DNA of 64,000 nucleotides, taken from assembly GCA_016711485.1 (NCBI GenBank), contig JADJSX010000008.1:434001-498000 (forward strand). The letters are read 5' to 3'. A program made the position numbers and the translations under genes. This document shows, piece by piece, positions 1 to 9,444 of the stretch (position 1 is its first letter; the number at the start of each line of letters is the position of its first letter). The DNA is from Leptospiraceae bacterium. GTDB taxonomy: Bacteria; Spirochaetota; Leptospiria; Leptospirales; Leptospiraceae. The notes under the pieces are model-generated. The model saw nothing but the letters and a program-made list of their open reading frames with translations, did no database searches and was not told the DNA's origin.

Positions 1-446
1 AATCCGTCATCTTCCTTTTTGGGTGGTAATCTATTCGCAGGAAACCATTGATTCACTTCTTTTTCATTCGGATAACGACTGATCAGAAAGAGTATCAAGA
101 TCAGACTTACAGCGAAGGAATACATTGTGCCTTGAGTAAAGTATTGGGTAATGTTAAATAATGTTGCGCCTTCAATGATCGCCCATTGAATTAATTTTAC
201 TACTTGGTAATTCATGGGTTCGTTTTGAGATGTTTTTGCTTTTGCCAAAATAGGTGGGTAAAAAAGCCCCGCCACAATCGCCAAAAAAGCAAAGCCTACA
301 GCTACTTGGCTTAGTATATTGTCTGCCTGACTCATTTCTAGATTTCTTATTTTTAAGGAAACAATCAAATACAAAATTATTCCAATACACATCGCTCTAT
401 GGATTTTGTTTGGAATTGCAAAGGAAGTTACGCTCTTTTCTTTCAT
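1..446 (-). CDS. Small multi-pass membrane protein, 3' end cut by window edge
   Basis: The frame is open from an ATG at 446 to the left edge, giving 148 residues without a stop. The translation has about four hydrophobic segments (residues about 18-32, 46-67, 84-101 and 108-124), followed by a polar tail rich in Lys and Glu. This looks like the C-terminus, so little is probably missing. It is a polytopic inner-membrane protein. I do not recognise the family and see no catalytic motif. The overlapping 72-aa and 69-aa readings of this stretch lack this hydrophobic pattern and are shadows. The next gene on the same strand (SDR, ending at 652) is separated from it by about 200 bp that contain a long hairpin, so the two are probably not co-transcribed. 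Confidence 0.7.
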   Translation of the reverse strand, partial: MKEKSVTSFAIPNKIHRAMCIGIILYLIVSLKIRNLEMSQADNILSQVAVGFAFLAIVAGLFYPPILAKAKTSQNEPMNYQVVKLIQWAIIEGATLFNITQYFTQGTMYSFAVSLILILFLISRYPNEKEVNQWFPANRLPPKKEDDG

Positions 447-578
447 ACTACAGAGCTATTTGATTCTGTCTGAGAGTAAAGTTTTTTATTTCTATGGAAA
501 TCAGAATCATAATAAAACTACTTAACACTGTTTTGAAATTGTAAAAGTTCTTTGCCTACTTGGCATTAATCGGTATCC

Positions 579-635
579 TTATTTTCTCGGTAAAAAATTG
601 TTGTCCTCAACAAAAGTTTTGTACCGAGAAAATAA
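579..635. terminator. Long perfect inverted repeat, probable terminator of the SDR gene
   Basis: A perfect 14-bp inverted repeat (579-592 against 622-635, arms TTATTTTCTCGGTA and its complement) encloses a 29-nt loop. The loop itself can form a second small stem (TTGTTG/CAACAA). It lies just 3' of the minus-strand SDR gene and upstream of the membrane protein gene. Termination is the simplest reading, although no clean U-run follows the stem. Confidence 0.5.
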
Positions 636-651
636 CTAATTCTACGAACAA

Positions 652-1425
652 CTACTTCTTAGTTTTAGGAGCAAACATTCTCACAAAATTGTCCGTAAAT
701 GGTGGGAAAATTCTAGCAATGTCATAAATATCTGGATACGATACAACGATTAGTTTTTTCAAATAACCTTCTACGATTCTTGCTGCCATTACTTCTCTAT
801 CGCCTACCGGCATCATCTTCATGATCGCGTTCTCGTCGTAACCTGCACGCGCACCTTTTTCTAAAGCAGTGCTTACAGGTCCGGGGTAAACTGTTAGAAC
901 ATGAATCCCATCGTCTTTGACTTCCCCTGCTAAAACTTCGGAGGCAAGACCAAATCCCGCCTTTGCTCCGCCATACCAAGTTGAACCGGGTAATGGTGTT
1001 TTGCCTGCCATACTGGCTAGGTTGATAATTCCACCTGATTTACGAGAAAGCATAGAAGGAAGTAAAAGTTTTATTAATTTCATCGGAGCAATAAAGTCGA
1101 GGGTAAGCATCATCATCCCCTTTTCCCAACTCATGACTGAAAAATCCTCAATGATCATAACCCCTGCATTGTTGATGAGAACATCCACTTCTCCAAATCC
1201 GGATTTGACAGTTGTCAAGGTAGATTCAAATTCATCCAACTTTGTAAGATCTAATGGAAATCCTTTTACATTCATCCCTTTAGAATTCATTCGATCCGTT
1301 GTGATTTTTAATTGTTTCTCGTCTTTATCCAAAATGGAAAAAGTATCTTTTGGAAATTTGGAATACCAATATTCCACAATACTTTCTCCGATCCCTGTTG
1401 CCGCGCCTGTTATTAATATATGCAT
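652..1425 (-). CDS. Short-chain dehydrogenase/reductase (SDR)
   Basis: This is a 257-aa cytosolic NAD(P)-dependent oxidoreductase of the classical SDR fold. The cofactor motif TGAATGIG is at residues 6-13 and the structural NNAG at 85-88. The catalytic residues are Ser138, Tyr151 and Lys155 (YGGAK). Acidic residues at the end of the second strand (around residue 33) favour NAD(H) over NADP(H), which is an inference. Length is typical for the family. The substrate cannot be told from the sequence; fatty-acid or polyol-type substrates are common in the family. It is transcribed alone, with a hairpin at its 3' side and the FapA operon on the same strand more than 100 bp upstream. Confidence 0.9.
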   Translation of the reverse strand: MHILITGAATGIGESIVEYWYSKFPKDTFSILDKDEKQLKITTDRMNSKGMNVKGFPLDLTKLDEFESTLTTVKSGFGEVDVLINNAGVMIIEDFSVMSWEKGMMMLTLDFIAPMKLIKLLLPSMLSRKSGGIINLASMAGKTPLPGSTWYGGAKAGFGLASEVLAGEVKDDGIHVLTVYPGPVSTALEKGARAGYDENAIMKMMPVGDREVMAARIVEGYLKKLIVVSYPDIYDIARIFPPFTDNFVRMFAPKTKK

Positions 1426-1539
1426 AATACTAATTCATTTTAGCTTATATGGATATGCAAGTAAAATTAAGAAGCTTTTATTGTACGAGCGCAAATTCAG
1501 AGCTGACAATGAGTAATCTCCCGTTCCTTCGAACTCACG

Positions 1540-3207
1540 TTATTTATCTTTTTTAGCTTTGGGAGGTAGAGTGGAACGAGTAGGAATTCCCTCTTCGTCA
1601 TTGAAAATAAAACATCGACCATTGTATGTTTTTAATTCGGAGTGGTAAATTTTCCCTTTTCCTAAATTGACAGTTACTTTTGGGAATAAACTTTTTTCAA
1701 TATCAACATAAGCTGATTCGGAAGGTTCATAGCTTACTACTACCGTTTCATATTGTGTTTTTGTATTCGCAAGTAAACCCATATATTTTTTTTCTACTTC
1801 GTAGAGTTTTAAAAGCATTTGTTTTTCTTCGGGTGTATTTTCTTTTTTGGGATCAATTAGTTTTCCCATACTCTGTTTTACTTTTTTTAGAATATCCTCT
1901 TGCGAAATTATTTCTTCTTTCATTTTCCTAAGTTCGTCTAGTATTTCTGGTGGCAAACCAACAATTATCTCTGTTTTGGTTTCGACTACCGCGCCAAGTT
2001 TGCTAACTTCAATCATTTTTCCGGCTATTGTCTCACCACCGATTAATTCTCCGCGGCCACCTTTGATAATAATTGAATCGCCTGCTACTAATTCAGAATG
2101 CATAGAAGCTTCTTCAATAAAAATATTTTTTCCGGCTTTGATATTTCCTTGTTCTACAAACTTTGCATACACATCGGATTTAGATTCTATTACTCCACCG
2201 TTACGACCCATTACACCACCGGATAATACTATATCTCTATCTGCATATAGAAAAACTCTTCCGACACTTTTTTTGATTACTAACGAACCTTTCGTTCTAA
2301 GGGTGAAGTTGTCGGCTACCGTTCCATCTACAATGATGGTACCCGGAAAATCGACATTACCCGTTGAATAGTCTACGTTTTCTAAATAACAAACTTCATC
2401 GACTCGTATAGTTCCATCTCTTTCTAAAATAGGTCTACCGGCAATTTTGGCGATTAATTTGTTGGTATCTTCGGATAATTCGCAGTTTGCCCCAATTTTC
2501 CACTCACCTTCTAGTGGTTTATCCATTGGTACTTCTTCACTAAAAATATTTCTACCAGCAGATCCAAGTTTGGAAGGTATTTTTTCTGCTAAAATTCCAC
2601 CTTGTTTGATATTTTTAATAACTTGTATGTCTTTAAAATCGACCTTACCATGATCATCTTCATGTAAATTTGGTTTGTTATGTGGCTCAAATAAAACTTT
2701 TATATACCCATTCGTACTCGGTGTAGGTTTCATTCCTTCTGCAACTAAAGTATTTATAAAATATTTTTGATTATCTAATAAATGAGCGACCACTTCTTCT
2801 TTTATACCAAAAATAACTCCATTGATTTTTAGGGATTCCAAAACGTTTTCTTTTTTAAGAGTGAGTCCACCGTGAAGTGCAGGGTAAATAATAATAAAAG
2901 CTTGCATTTTATCAGGCGAAATTTCGATTTCTAATTTTGAATCAACTGGATTACCTCCAGTCCATGTAGCAATTATATGATCTTTGCCATCTGCGTTTGC
3001 AACAATTACTTCAATCTGACTCCTATCGTATCCATCTATATTAAATAGTTTCAATCTCTGAAAAACATCTTGCCTAGTTACTGGTTTACCATTTTTACCC
3101 GGTTTAAATACAGATAGAATCGCATGATTGTTTTCATTTTTAATTTGAAAAGATCCATTTTCTTTGTTTTCAAGATCTTTTAAGATTGACTCAGTGAAGT
3201 TATTCAT
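1540..3207 (-). CDS. FapA-family (DUF342) protein
   Basis: This is a 555-aa protein of the DUF342/FapA family, whose members are mostly uncharacterised and often linked to cell-surface or motility signalling. An N-terminal region of about 270 residues is followed by the characteristic Gly/Val-rich parallel beta-helix (about residues 285-415, with repeated strands such as GTIIVDGTVADNF). A coiled coil (about 415-490) and a short C-terminal beta region follow. The frame is open to 3240, but the ATG at 3207 is preferred: it has an AAGG 9 nt upstream and begins just after the stop of the CoA-binding gene (ending at 3216), whereas the longer start would overlap that gene. It is the last gene of a three-gene operon. 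Confidence 0.8.
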   Translation of the reverse strand: MNNFTESILKDLENKENGSFQIKNENNHAILSVFKPGKNGKPVTRQDVFQRLKLFNIDGYDRSQIEVIVANADGKDHIIATWTGGNPVDSKLEIEISPDKMQAFIIIYPALHGGLTLKKENVLESLKINGVIFGIKEEVVAHLLDNQKYFINTLVAEGMKPTPSTNGYIKVLFEPHNKPNLHEDDHGKVDFKDIQVIKNIKQGGILAEKIPSKLGSAGRNIFSEEVPMDKPLEGEWKIGANCELSEDTNKLIAKIAGRPILERDGTIRVDEVCYLENVDYSTGNVDFPGTIIVDGTVADNFTLRTKGSLVIKKSVGRVFLYADRDIVLSGGVMGRNGGVIESKSDVYAKFVEQGNIKAGKNIFIEEASMHSELVAGDSIIIKGGRGELIGGETIAGKMIEVSKLGAVVETKTEIIVGLPPEILDELRKMKEEIISQEDILKKVKQSMGKLIDPKKENTPEEKQMLLKLYEVEKKYMGLLANTKTQYETVVVSYEPSESAYVDIEKSLFPKVTVNLGKGKIYHSELKTYNGRCFIFNDEEGIPTRSTLPPKAKKDK

Positions 3208-3215
3208 TGTTTGCC

Positions 3216-3608
3216 TTACCTGCTTTCTACCATTACACATGCGTAGGCAAGGTAACTTTTATTATTATCCTCTAGATACTGAATGATTTCTTCGCTTTCA
3301 GCACCGGGTTGTAACCAAAAGTTATCGTAGCCATTAGCCACAGCTTTTTTAATTGTTTCCATTGCGATTTTAGGAGGAACAACAATATCAATAATGTCGG
3401 GAATAAACCCAATATCCTCAAGAGTATGATACGCCTTATCTCCGTCAATGGTAGTCGCTTTGGGGTTAACACCATATACCCTTATATTTTTGTTTTTTAG
3501 GTCTCTATAAATGATGTTTCCGTATTTGGACGAATCATTTGTTGCACCAATAATTGCGATTGTGCAATCTTTTTTTTTGAGTAATTCCAACACTTTATTT
3601 TCTTTCAT
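3216..3608 (-). CDS. CoA-binding domain protein (YccU-like)
   Basis: This 130-aa protein consists of a single Rossmann-like CoA-binding domain (CoA_binding_2). The nucleotide-binding segment GATNDSSKYG is at about residues 21-30. It is followed by VNPKA, the DIVVPP strand-loop, and the WLQPGAESEE segment typical of this small family. The family is thought to bind CoA or acyl-CoA; no enzymatic role is established. It is the second gene of the operon, 3 bp after the methyltransferase stop and 8 bp before the FapA start, so it is translationally close to both. Confidence 0.85.
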   Translation of the reverse strand: MKENKVLELLKKKDCTIAIIGATNDSSKYGNIIYRDLKNKNIRVYGVNPKATTIDGDKAYHTLEDIGFIPDIIDIVVPPKIAMETIKKAVANGYDNFWLQPGAESEEIIQYLEDNNKSYLAYACVMVESR

Positions 3609-3611
3609 ATT

Positions 3612-4247
3612 TTACTCCCTATAATCATAGAATTGAGTTTTAAATTCGGGGCCTGCGATAATTTCCATTCCATACACAAATTCATTTATTGTAAATGCAT
3701 TTACGATTTTCAATTTATAGAATTCTGCTAGGTATTTCATTTTATCAAAAGAAATTTTATCTTTAATAGCAGGTCCTTCTGGAAACTCTACCTTAGCCCA
3801 ATCAATTACAAAAAGTCTGCCTTCTGGTTTCATGGAACGAATAAGTCCGTCCATAGCAAATCCCGGATCGGGAAAAGTAGAAAGGCACATGGCAGTAAAA
3901 ATTACATCTGGTAGAGGAATCCAATTCGGAAGTAACGGATGTTCTGTTTTGTCAATATGTACAACTGTAAAATTATGAATGTTTTCCTCTACTTTTTTTT
4001 TGAGAACCAAATCTAGTATATCCTGTTGGTAATCAATTCCCCAAAGATGTGCTTCTAAATTCATTTTCTTTTTGAGATAATGGATAAAAAAACCTTTCCC
4101 CATCCCAAATTCAGCTACATTCATTGCGTCTTTAATTTCTATATGGGGCATGATTTTTTCCGGAGGGCAAATAATCTTTCTCCTAGAGGATAAAAGAAAG
4201 TCTTGGTATTTCATGTCTTCGTAATAGTCAATTTCCTGGCTAATCAT
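3612..4247 (-). CDS. Class I SAM-dependent methyltransferase
   Basis: This is a 211-aa cytosolic methyltransferase. Motif I appears as VAEFGMGKGFF (about residues 44-54). An acidic strand end follows (LWGIDYQQD), then the motif IV/V region with PDVIFTAMCLSTFPDPG and the post-motif RLFVIDW strand. The domain resembles the Methyltransf_11/25 group. The acceptor is unknown. It is the first gene of the operon with the CoA-binding protein and FapA. A divergent gene starts about 220 bp away at 4469, so the gap 4248-4468 should hold both promoters; I could not assign a convincing -35/-10 pair there. Confidence 0.8.
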   Translation of the reverse strand: MISQEIDYYEDMKYQDFLLSSRRKIICPPEKIMPHIEIKDAMNVAEFGMGKGFFIHYLKKKMNLEAHLWGIDYQQDILDLVLKKKVEENIHNFTVVHIDKTEHPLLPNWIPLPDVIFTAMCLSTFPDPGFAMDGLIRSMKPEGRLFVIDWAKVEFPEGPAIKDKISFDKMKYLAEFYKLKIVNAFTINEFVYGMEIIAGPEFKTQFYDYRE

Positions 4248-4468
4248 TGCAATATTTTCCCTATTATGTCTATTCGACCCTACAATCTGAACCCTTAATT
4301 GTCGACAATAAAAATACTAAGAAATTAGGGAGATTTTGGAGTTATTTCCATACATTCAATATTAATTAATACCATTTGCATTTTTCATAGATTTTAAAAT
4401 TAATTATTGTTGAAATTTATTTCCATGTATACTACTTTTGTTTTCTTTTATCCGTATATGGTACAAAT

Positions 4469-6070
4469 ATGAAACATTCAATTAAACAGAACCAAATCTT
4501 TTTAGAATTTCTAATATCTAAAAGTTTCCATAAAATAATGTTTGTAGTTTTAATTTTATTTTTAGCTACATCTTCTTTTTCCCAAGATACGCAGCCAAAT
4601 AAGAAAGTTGATAAAGATGTGGTGTCAGACTTAAAGGTCTCACTTACTACGGACTTAATTTCTATTGAACTAAATTGGACTCCACCGGCAGATGATGGGG
4701 AGGTTATTATTGCTAGGTCAAATGAAGTAATTGATACGGCCGAAAAACTGGGAGTATCTGATTCTTTGGGAAGACATAATAGTGACAAAGTAAATATTTT
4801 TAATTATTTCAAAGACCAAAATCTTCGCCCAGGTGAATACTTTTATGCGATCGTTTTAGTTTCTCAGATCAAAAAAAAGAGAGTCAAATTAATTCCTGGA
4901 GTTAACTACTCAATAGCCCCCGTTATAGTTCCTGATAAGGCTAACAAACCTATTCCTGCTACAACAGAGATTGCTCCAGAAGCGCATACTACTGATTTTG
5001 TAGACAATCTTAAAATCCGAAATATAGATAATACAGTTCGATTGAATTGGACACCTCCTTTAAATGCTGACAAAAATTCACCTAAGTATATTATTTACCG
5101 CTCTTTTGAACCAATGCAAAATATCGGGCTAATGGAGAAGGCAACCAAAATTGGCGAAGTCTCACACCCAATTAATACTTTTTTAGATATTCAGTTGGAT
5201 ACTTCTCAGACCATTTATTATGGAGTATCCGTTTCGATTGAAGATAAAGAAAAACTTCCACTTCATATCGATAAATCATTTCGTAAATTTTACTTTGTAA
5301 AATCTGAGAAAACTGATCCGGAGGAAGTAAGTGTTATTTCTGAAAAAAAGAATTCGATAGCAGTAAAAAATAAACCTTTGTTGCAAGTAGAAAATTTATC
5401 TGTGGAAATTAAGAACGACGGAAAATTAATTACTTGGTCAGCGCCGGAATCAGCCGTTGAAAATTCCAGTACATATTATGTTTATGAATCTAACCAGCCA
5501 TTTTTAAATAAATTAAATTCAAAAATAACGGAAAAAACGAAAAGAATTGGAACGGTTGTTCATCCTGATACATTCTTTTTTCACGCTACTTCAGAAAAAC
5601 TGGGAATTAGCTACTATGGTGTAACTGTAAAAAACGGAGAGGAAGAGGAGAACACTAATTTAAAAGAAGGGCAATCCTATGTTAAAATAGAATTTAAACC
5701 TGAAGAACCTTTGGAATCTGAGAAAATTGTAAAAAAGAAATTAAAGAAAAAAGAAACACCTAAAGAAGAAGAAAAAAGTCCGGCTATAGTGGAAGAATTG
5801 AATCCTGATTTTGACACAATCATGAAACAATACTATAAAAAGGATAAATTTAAAGAGGCACTTGTCAAATTTAAATCATTAGCAGACCGAACTTCCGATA
5901 ATTCAATGAGAGGCAAATCACTCTTTTTCGCTGCTTTATGTTACTACAATTTAAGTGAATATAATTCTGCCTTAAAAATACTATTAAAAGAAGAAGTTCA
6001 AATGAATTATGATAAAGAACGTATTGATTTTTACGTTAAAAGATGTTTGGAAAAACGGGGAACTAAATGA
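4469..6070 (+). CDS. Exported protein with three FN3-like repeats and C-terminal TPRs
   Basis: This is a 533-aa protein with an N-terminal export signal (hydrophobic core about residues 24-38, ending SSFSQ). Three imperfect repeats of about 100 residues each start with a strand ending in LNWTPP, LNWTPP or ITWSAP (about residues 50-140, 170-275, 305-405). They end in YFYAIV, YYGVSV and YYGVTV, a fibronectin-III-like pattern. A Lys/Glu-rich linker follows (about 410-450), then two TPR helices pairs (about 455-525). Three repeats plus TPRs suggest an extracytoplasmic scaffold, but the exact function is unknown. The stop overlaps the start of the next gene (ATGA), so the two are coupled. ATG 4538 is an alternative start that still leaves a signal peptide. 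Confidence 0.7.
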   Translation: MKHSIKQNQIFLEFLISKSFHKIMFVVLILFLATSSFSQDTQPNKKVDKDVVSDLKVSLTTDLISIELNWTPPADDGEVIIARSNEVIDTAEKLGVSDSLGRHNSDKVNIFNYFKDQNLRPGEYFYAIVLVSQIKKKRVKLIPGVNYSIAPVIVPDKANKPIPATTEIAPEAHTTDFVDNLKIRNIDNTVRLNWTPPLNADKNSPKYIIYRSFEPMQNIGLMEKATKIGEVSHPINTFLDIQLDTSQTIYYGVSVSIEDKEKLPLHIDKSFRKFYFVKSEKTDPEEVSVISEKKNSIAVKNKPLLQVENLSVEIKNDGKLITWSAPESAVENSSTYYVYESNQPFLNKLNSKITEKTKRIGTVVHPDTFFFHATSEKLGISYYGVTVKNGEEEENTNLKEGQSYVKIEFKPEEPLESEKIVKKKLKKKETPKEEEKSPAIVEELNPDFDTIMKQYYKKDKFKEALVKFKSLADRTSDNSMRGKSLFFAALCYYNLSEYNSALKILLKEEVQMNYDKERIDFYVKRCLEKRGTK

Positions 6071-7248
6071 GTAGATTAATTTTTGTATTAATTGGATTTT
6101 TATTTATTGCATCAGGCGTATTGACCGGAGTTTATTGGATGGTCAACCATGCAGAGGAAAAAACAACGGAAAATAATGCATATCCGTTTGAAGAGAAGTT
6201 AAAAATTGCAGAAGAGCTATTAAGTCAATCTAGCAAAAAAAGTTCTCAGAAAGCACTTCTACTATTCACTGAACTTTCTTCAAAAACTGTTCCAGAACCC
6301 TTTAAATTCAGGGTAGCTTTTGGTCATGCGGGGGCACTCCAAAAAAATAAGGATAGGCTTAGAGCTTTAGATATTTATAAGGAACTAAATCAATTAGCAA
6401 ATCTTTCAAAAGAAGAAAGAGAAAATTTAAGTTATGCGTTAGGCAATTTGCTTTTAATCTTAAACCAAGAAGAAGAAGGCAAAATTCACTTGAACTCAGT
6501 ACTTCAAACTAGTAAAGACAATAAACTTAGATCCAAAGTTCTACTTTCTATCGCTGATTTTTTTATGCGAAAGATGAAGTATGAAAGTGCTAGTAAAAAT
6601 TATTTTTTGGCAGTCCAAGAATATCCAAATAATGTTCAGGCAAGAATTGGTTGGACAAGGGCACTCAGAAAATTAGGAAAAGATTTCGCTTCTTATGATA
6701 TTTTTGAGAACTACTCAGAAGAAGTTTCTGCGCTAGAGAAGGTAGATACCAGACCTAAAACAAAAGAAATAAAATCTACAGCTTTTGAAAATGCTAAAAC
6801 TTTCTATAACAAAAACCAATTCGAAAAGGCACTTAAATTATTTTCTAGACTCCTCAAAAAAACACCTAATGGAAAAGAAAAAGAACGGATTCTTTATTAT
6901 ATGGGAGAATCTAATCTAAAATTAGGACGTTATTCGGAAGCTATTCGATTTGCAGAAGAAGTACTTGTAAACGAACCTACTTCACTAGATCATTATGCGT
7001 TATATACTAAAGGAATGGCATTATTTGCTTCTAAAAAATACGACCGAGCTGCTGCCGTATTTAATGCGATAGTTGACAAATATGAGCCAAGCATAATTAC
7101 TGAAAGATCCAAAAAATATGCAAATGAATGTATTCAGTTATTAAAAGAGGATTCTAAATATCCTTCAAATGAAGAAAAAAAAGACGGAGATACTGAATCA
7201 CCTGATATTCCGGATGATTTTGATAGTGACGAAGAAGAAAAAGCTTAA
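6067..7248 (+). CDS. Membrane-anchored TPR protein
   Basis: This is a 393-aa protein with one N-terminal membrane segment (about residues 4-24) followed by helical repeats across nearly the whole length. TPR-type pairs are visible around residues 110-205 and 235-340 (for example ALKLFSRLLKKTPNGKEK and SEAIRFAEEVL). The last 30 residues are strongly acidic (Asp/Glu). It overlaps the preceding FN3/TPR gene by 4 bp, and both probably act outside the cytoplasmic membrane in one complex, as inferred from co-translation and shared TPR architecture. No catalytic motif is visible. The receptor-cyclase gene begins 70 bp downstream and may be read through from the same transcript. Confidence 0.7.
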   Translation: MSRLIFVLIGFLFIASGVLTGVYWMVNHAEEKTTENNAYPFEEKLKIAEELLSQSSKKSSQKALLLFTELSSKTVPEPFKFRVAFGHAGALQKNKDRLRALDIYKELNQLANLSKEERENLSYALGNLLLILNQEEEGKIHLNSVLQTSKDNKLRSKVLLSIADFFMRKMKYESASKNYFLAVQEYPNNVQARIGWTRALRKLGKDFASYDIFENYSEEVSALEKVDTRPKTKEIKSTAFENAKTFYNKNQFEKALKLFSRLLKKTPNGKEKERILYYMGESNLKLGRYSEAIRFAEEVLVNEPTSLDHYALYTKGMALFASKKYDRAAAVFNAIVDKYEPSIITERSKKYANECIQLLKEDSKYPSNEEKKDGDTESPDIPDDFDSDEEEKA

Positions 7249-7317
7249 TCATCTTCAAAAAATAGGAATTTTAAAAAATAGTCTTGATATAAATTATTTT
7301 TAATGTAATTTTTTATT

Positions 7318-9444
7318 ATGAGCTACAGGATATATATATTCTCTTTTCTTTTTTTTATAAATTCCTGTAGTCCTATGTTTTTTTCCAGCTCAATTACCCA
7401 AAGTGCCAACAAGGGAATTCTAGATATAAGTTCTTGGGATTTTGAAAAACAAGGACCTGTTAAATTAGATGGGGAATGGGAATTTTATTGGGAGAAATTC
7501 TATTCTTTAGAAGATATAAATGGAATTTATTTAGGTAAAACATATTTGTCTTTACCAAATACTTGGAACGAGATAGATATAAATGGGGAAACTTTGGGAG
7601 CGGACGGATACGCTACATTTCGCTTAAAGGTTCTATTGCCACCTAATTCTCCTGCTCTAGCAATTCGATCCCAACAACAAGGAACTGCATTTAAAATATT
7701 TGTAAATGGAACTCAAACTTTAAGTTCGGGGGAAGTTGGTAATACAGAATCTGAATCCATACCGAATACTGTTCCTGCTATCGGTTACACTCCTGATTTA
7801 AAAATGCAGGAAATGGAAATTATAATGCATATTTCTAATTTTCATCATTACAGTGGTGGAGTCTGGAATCATATTTATTTAGGATCTTATCAACAAATTA
7901 GTCAAAAAGAAAAAACAGCCAGAGAGACAGATTCATTTTTAGCAGGATTGTTATTTTTTATTTTTATTTATCATATTGGATTTTATAAACTTAAGCGTAA
8001 CGATAAATCGTCTATCGTATTTTCTTTTTTCTTTTTATTGTTATTTTTTCGAATTATAACAACTGGTGAAAAGTTAATTACGAGTTATCCTTTTTTTGAT
8101 AATTTTTCTGTATATATGCGAATTGAATACCTTGTATTCTTTTGGGGACCGGCTCTTGGTATACAATTTTTACATTATTTATTTCCAAAAGAAATACATA
8201 AACGGATTTATTTATTTTATTATGTACTCAGTATTTTAGGAACACTTAGTCTTTTTCTTCCACCCAAATATTTTACTTATTCTCTGCCTCTATTTAAACC
8301 CTTTTTGTTTCTACTTTTAACAATCATTCCTTATTTTCTAATTCGAGCAATTATAAATAAACGAGAATATGCTAGGTCAATATTTGTTAGTGCCAGTGCC
8401 ATTATTCTTTCGAATTTCCATGACATTTTAGCTGTGAATGAAATTATACAGACAGACATTATATTAGTTCCATACGGAATTGCAATAATGGCACTTACTC
8501 AGTCTTATGCTCTACTGCTTAAATTCTCCGTTGCATTTACTCGAATCGAAGAGTTATCTGGTGACTTAAGGAGAACTAATTTTGCATATGCACGTTTTGT
8601 TCCTTACGAATTAATTCTCTATCTTAAAAAAGAAAGTATACTCGAAGTTAGATTAGGAAATCAAGTGCAGAGAGAAATGACGATTATGTTTTCGGATATT
8701 CGATCTTTCACTGAACTTTCAGAAACAATGACTCCCGAAGAAAACTTTAATTTTCTAAATGCATACTTAAAACGAATGAACCCTTGTGTTCAGTATCATA
8801 ATGGTTTTATTGATAAATACATAGGCGACGGGTTAATGGCTCTTTTCCCCATAAGTCCAGACGATGCAGTTGAATCTGCTATTTCTATGCAAAAAGAAAT
8901 CAGAATTTACAATGAAGAGAGAATGAAAAAAAATTATCATCCTATTCAAATTGGAATAGGACTTCATGCTGGACTTATCATGCTTGGAACTATTGGTACA
9001 GATGATCGTATGGAAGGTACAGTTATTTCGGATGCAGTAAATCTTGCTTCTCGAATTGAAGGATTAACTAAAGTATACGGGGCATCTATTTTATTAAGCA
9101 TCGAAACTTTGTTTTCTTTAGAAGATGCAGATAAATATATGTATAGAATTTTAGATCGAGTAAAAGTAAAAGGTAAAAGTAAAAATTTTACAGTTGTAGA
9201 AATTCTAGATGGGCATTCCGATGAAGTATTAGAACTATTCAAAACAACTAAAACCCAATTTGAAACAGGGGTTAGTTACTATTTAACGCAAGATTTTCAT
9301 TTGGCAGTTAGTTGTTTCAAAGAGATTGTCGAAATAAATTCATTTGATAAAGCCGCCCAGTTGTATTTAAAACGTAGCCTCTACTATGAAAAAAATGGAG
9401 TCCCTTTTGATTGGGAAGGGGTTGCAACCTTTGATGATCGATGA
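7318..9444 (+). CDS. 7TM receptor-type class III adenylate/guanylate cyclase
   Basis: This is a 708-aa sensor cyclase. The N-terminus carries a short hydrophobic segment ending in INSCS, which could be a lipobox (Cys17). An extracytoplasmic all-beta region (about residues 30-190) contains the LDGEWEFYWEKF motif of 7TMR-DISM extracellular domains. About seven membrane helices follow (about 205-400). The catalytic class III domain (about 445-640) has FSDIRSFTE with metal Asp460, KYIGDGLMALF with Asp504, and the transition-state pair in AVNLASRIEG (Asn574, Arg578). All key residues are present, so the enzyme is probably active. A C-terminal TPR-like tail follows. A weak promoter-like TCTTGA/TGTAAT pair lies around 7282-7309. 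The stop overlaps the deaminase start by 4 bp. Confidence 0.85.
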   Translation: MSYRIYIFSFLFFINSCSPMFFSSSITQSANKGILDISSWDFEKQGPVKLDGEWEFYWEKFYSLEDINGIYLGKTYLSLPNTWNEIDINGETLGADGYATFRLKVLLPPNSPALAIRSQQQGTAFKIFVNGTQTLSSGEVGNTESESIPNTVPAIGYTPDLKMQEMEIIMHISNFHHYSGGVWNHIYLGSYQQISQKEKTARETDSFLAGLLFFIFIYHIGFYKLKRNDKSSIVFSFFFLLLFFRIITTGEKLITSYPFFDNFSVYMRIEYLVFFWGPALGIQFLHYLFPKEIHKRIYLFYYVLSILGTLSLFLPPKYFTYSLPLFKPFLFLLLTIIPYFLIRAIINKREYARSIFVSASAIILSNFHDILAVNEIIQTDIILVPYGIAIMALTQSYALLLKFSVAFTRIEELSGDLRRTNFAYARFVPYELILYLKKESILEVRLGNQVQREMTIMFSDIRSFTELSETMTPEENFNFLNAYLKRMNPCVQYHNGFIDKYIGDGLMALFPISPDDAVESAISMQKEIRIYNEERMKKNYHPIQIGIGLHAGLIMLGTIGTDDRMEGTVISDAVNLASRIEGLTKVYGASILLSIETLFSLEDADKYMYRILDRVKVKGKSKNFTVVEILDGHSDEVLELFKTTKTQFETGVSYYLTQDFHLAVSCFKEIVEINSFDKAAQLYLKRSLYYEKNGVPFDWEGVATFDDR

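Noticed and set aside
917..1516. 199-aa plus-strand reading opposite the SDR gene
   Set aside because: It runs antisense to a well-supported SDR gene, has no family motifs, and reflects the codon pattern of the opposite strand.
1847..2371. 174-aa plus-strand reading opposite the FapA gene
   Set aside because: It is antisense to the beta-helix repeats, whose regularity creates Ser/Pro/Ile-rich shadow frames.
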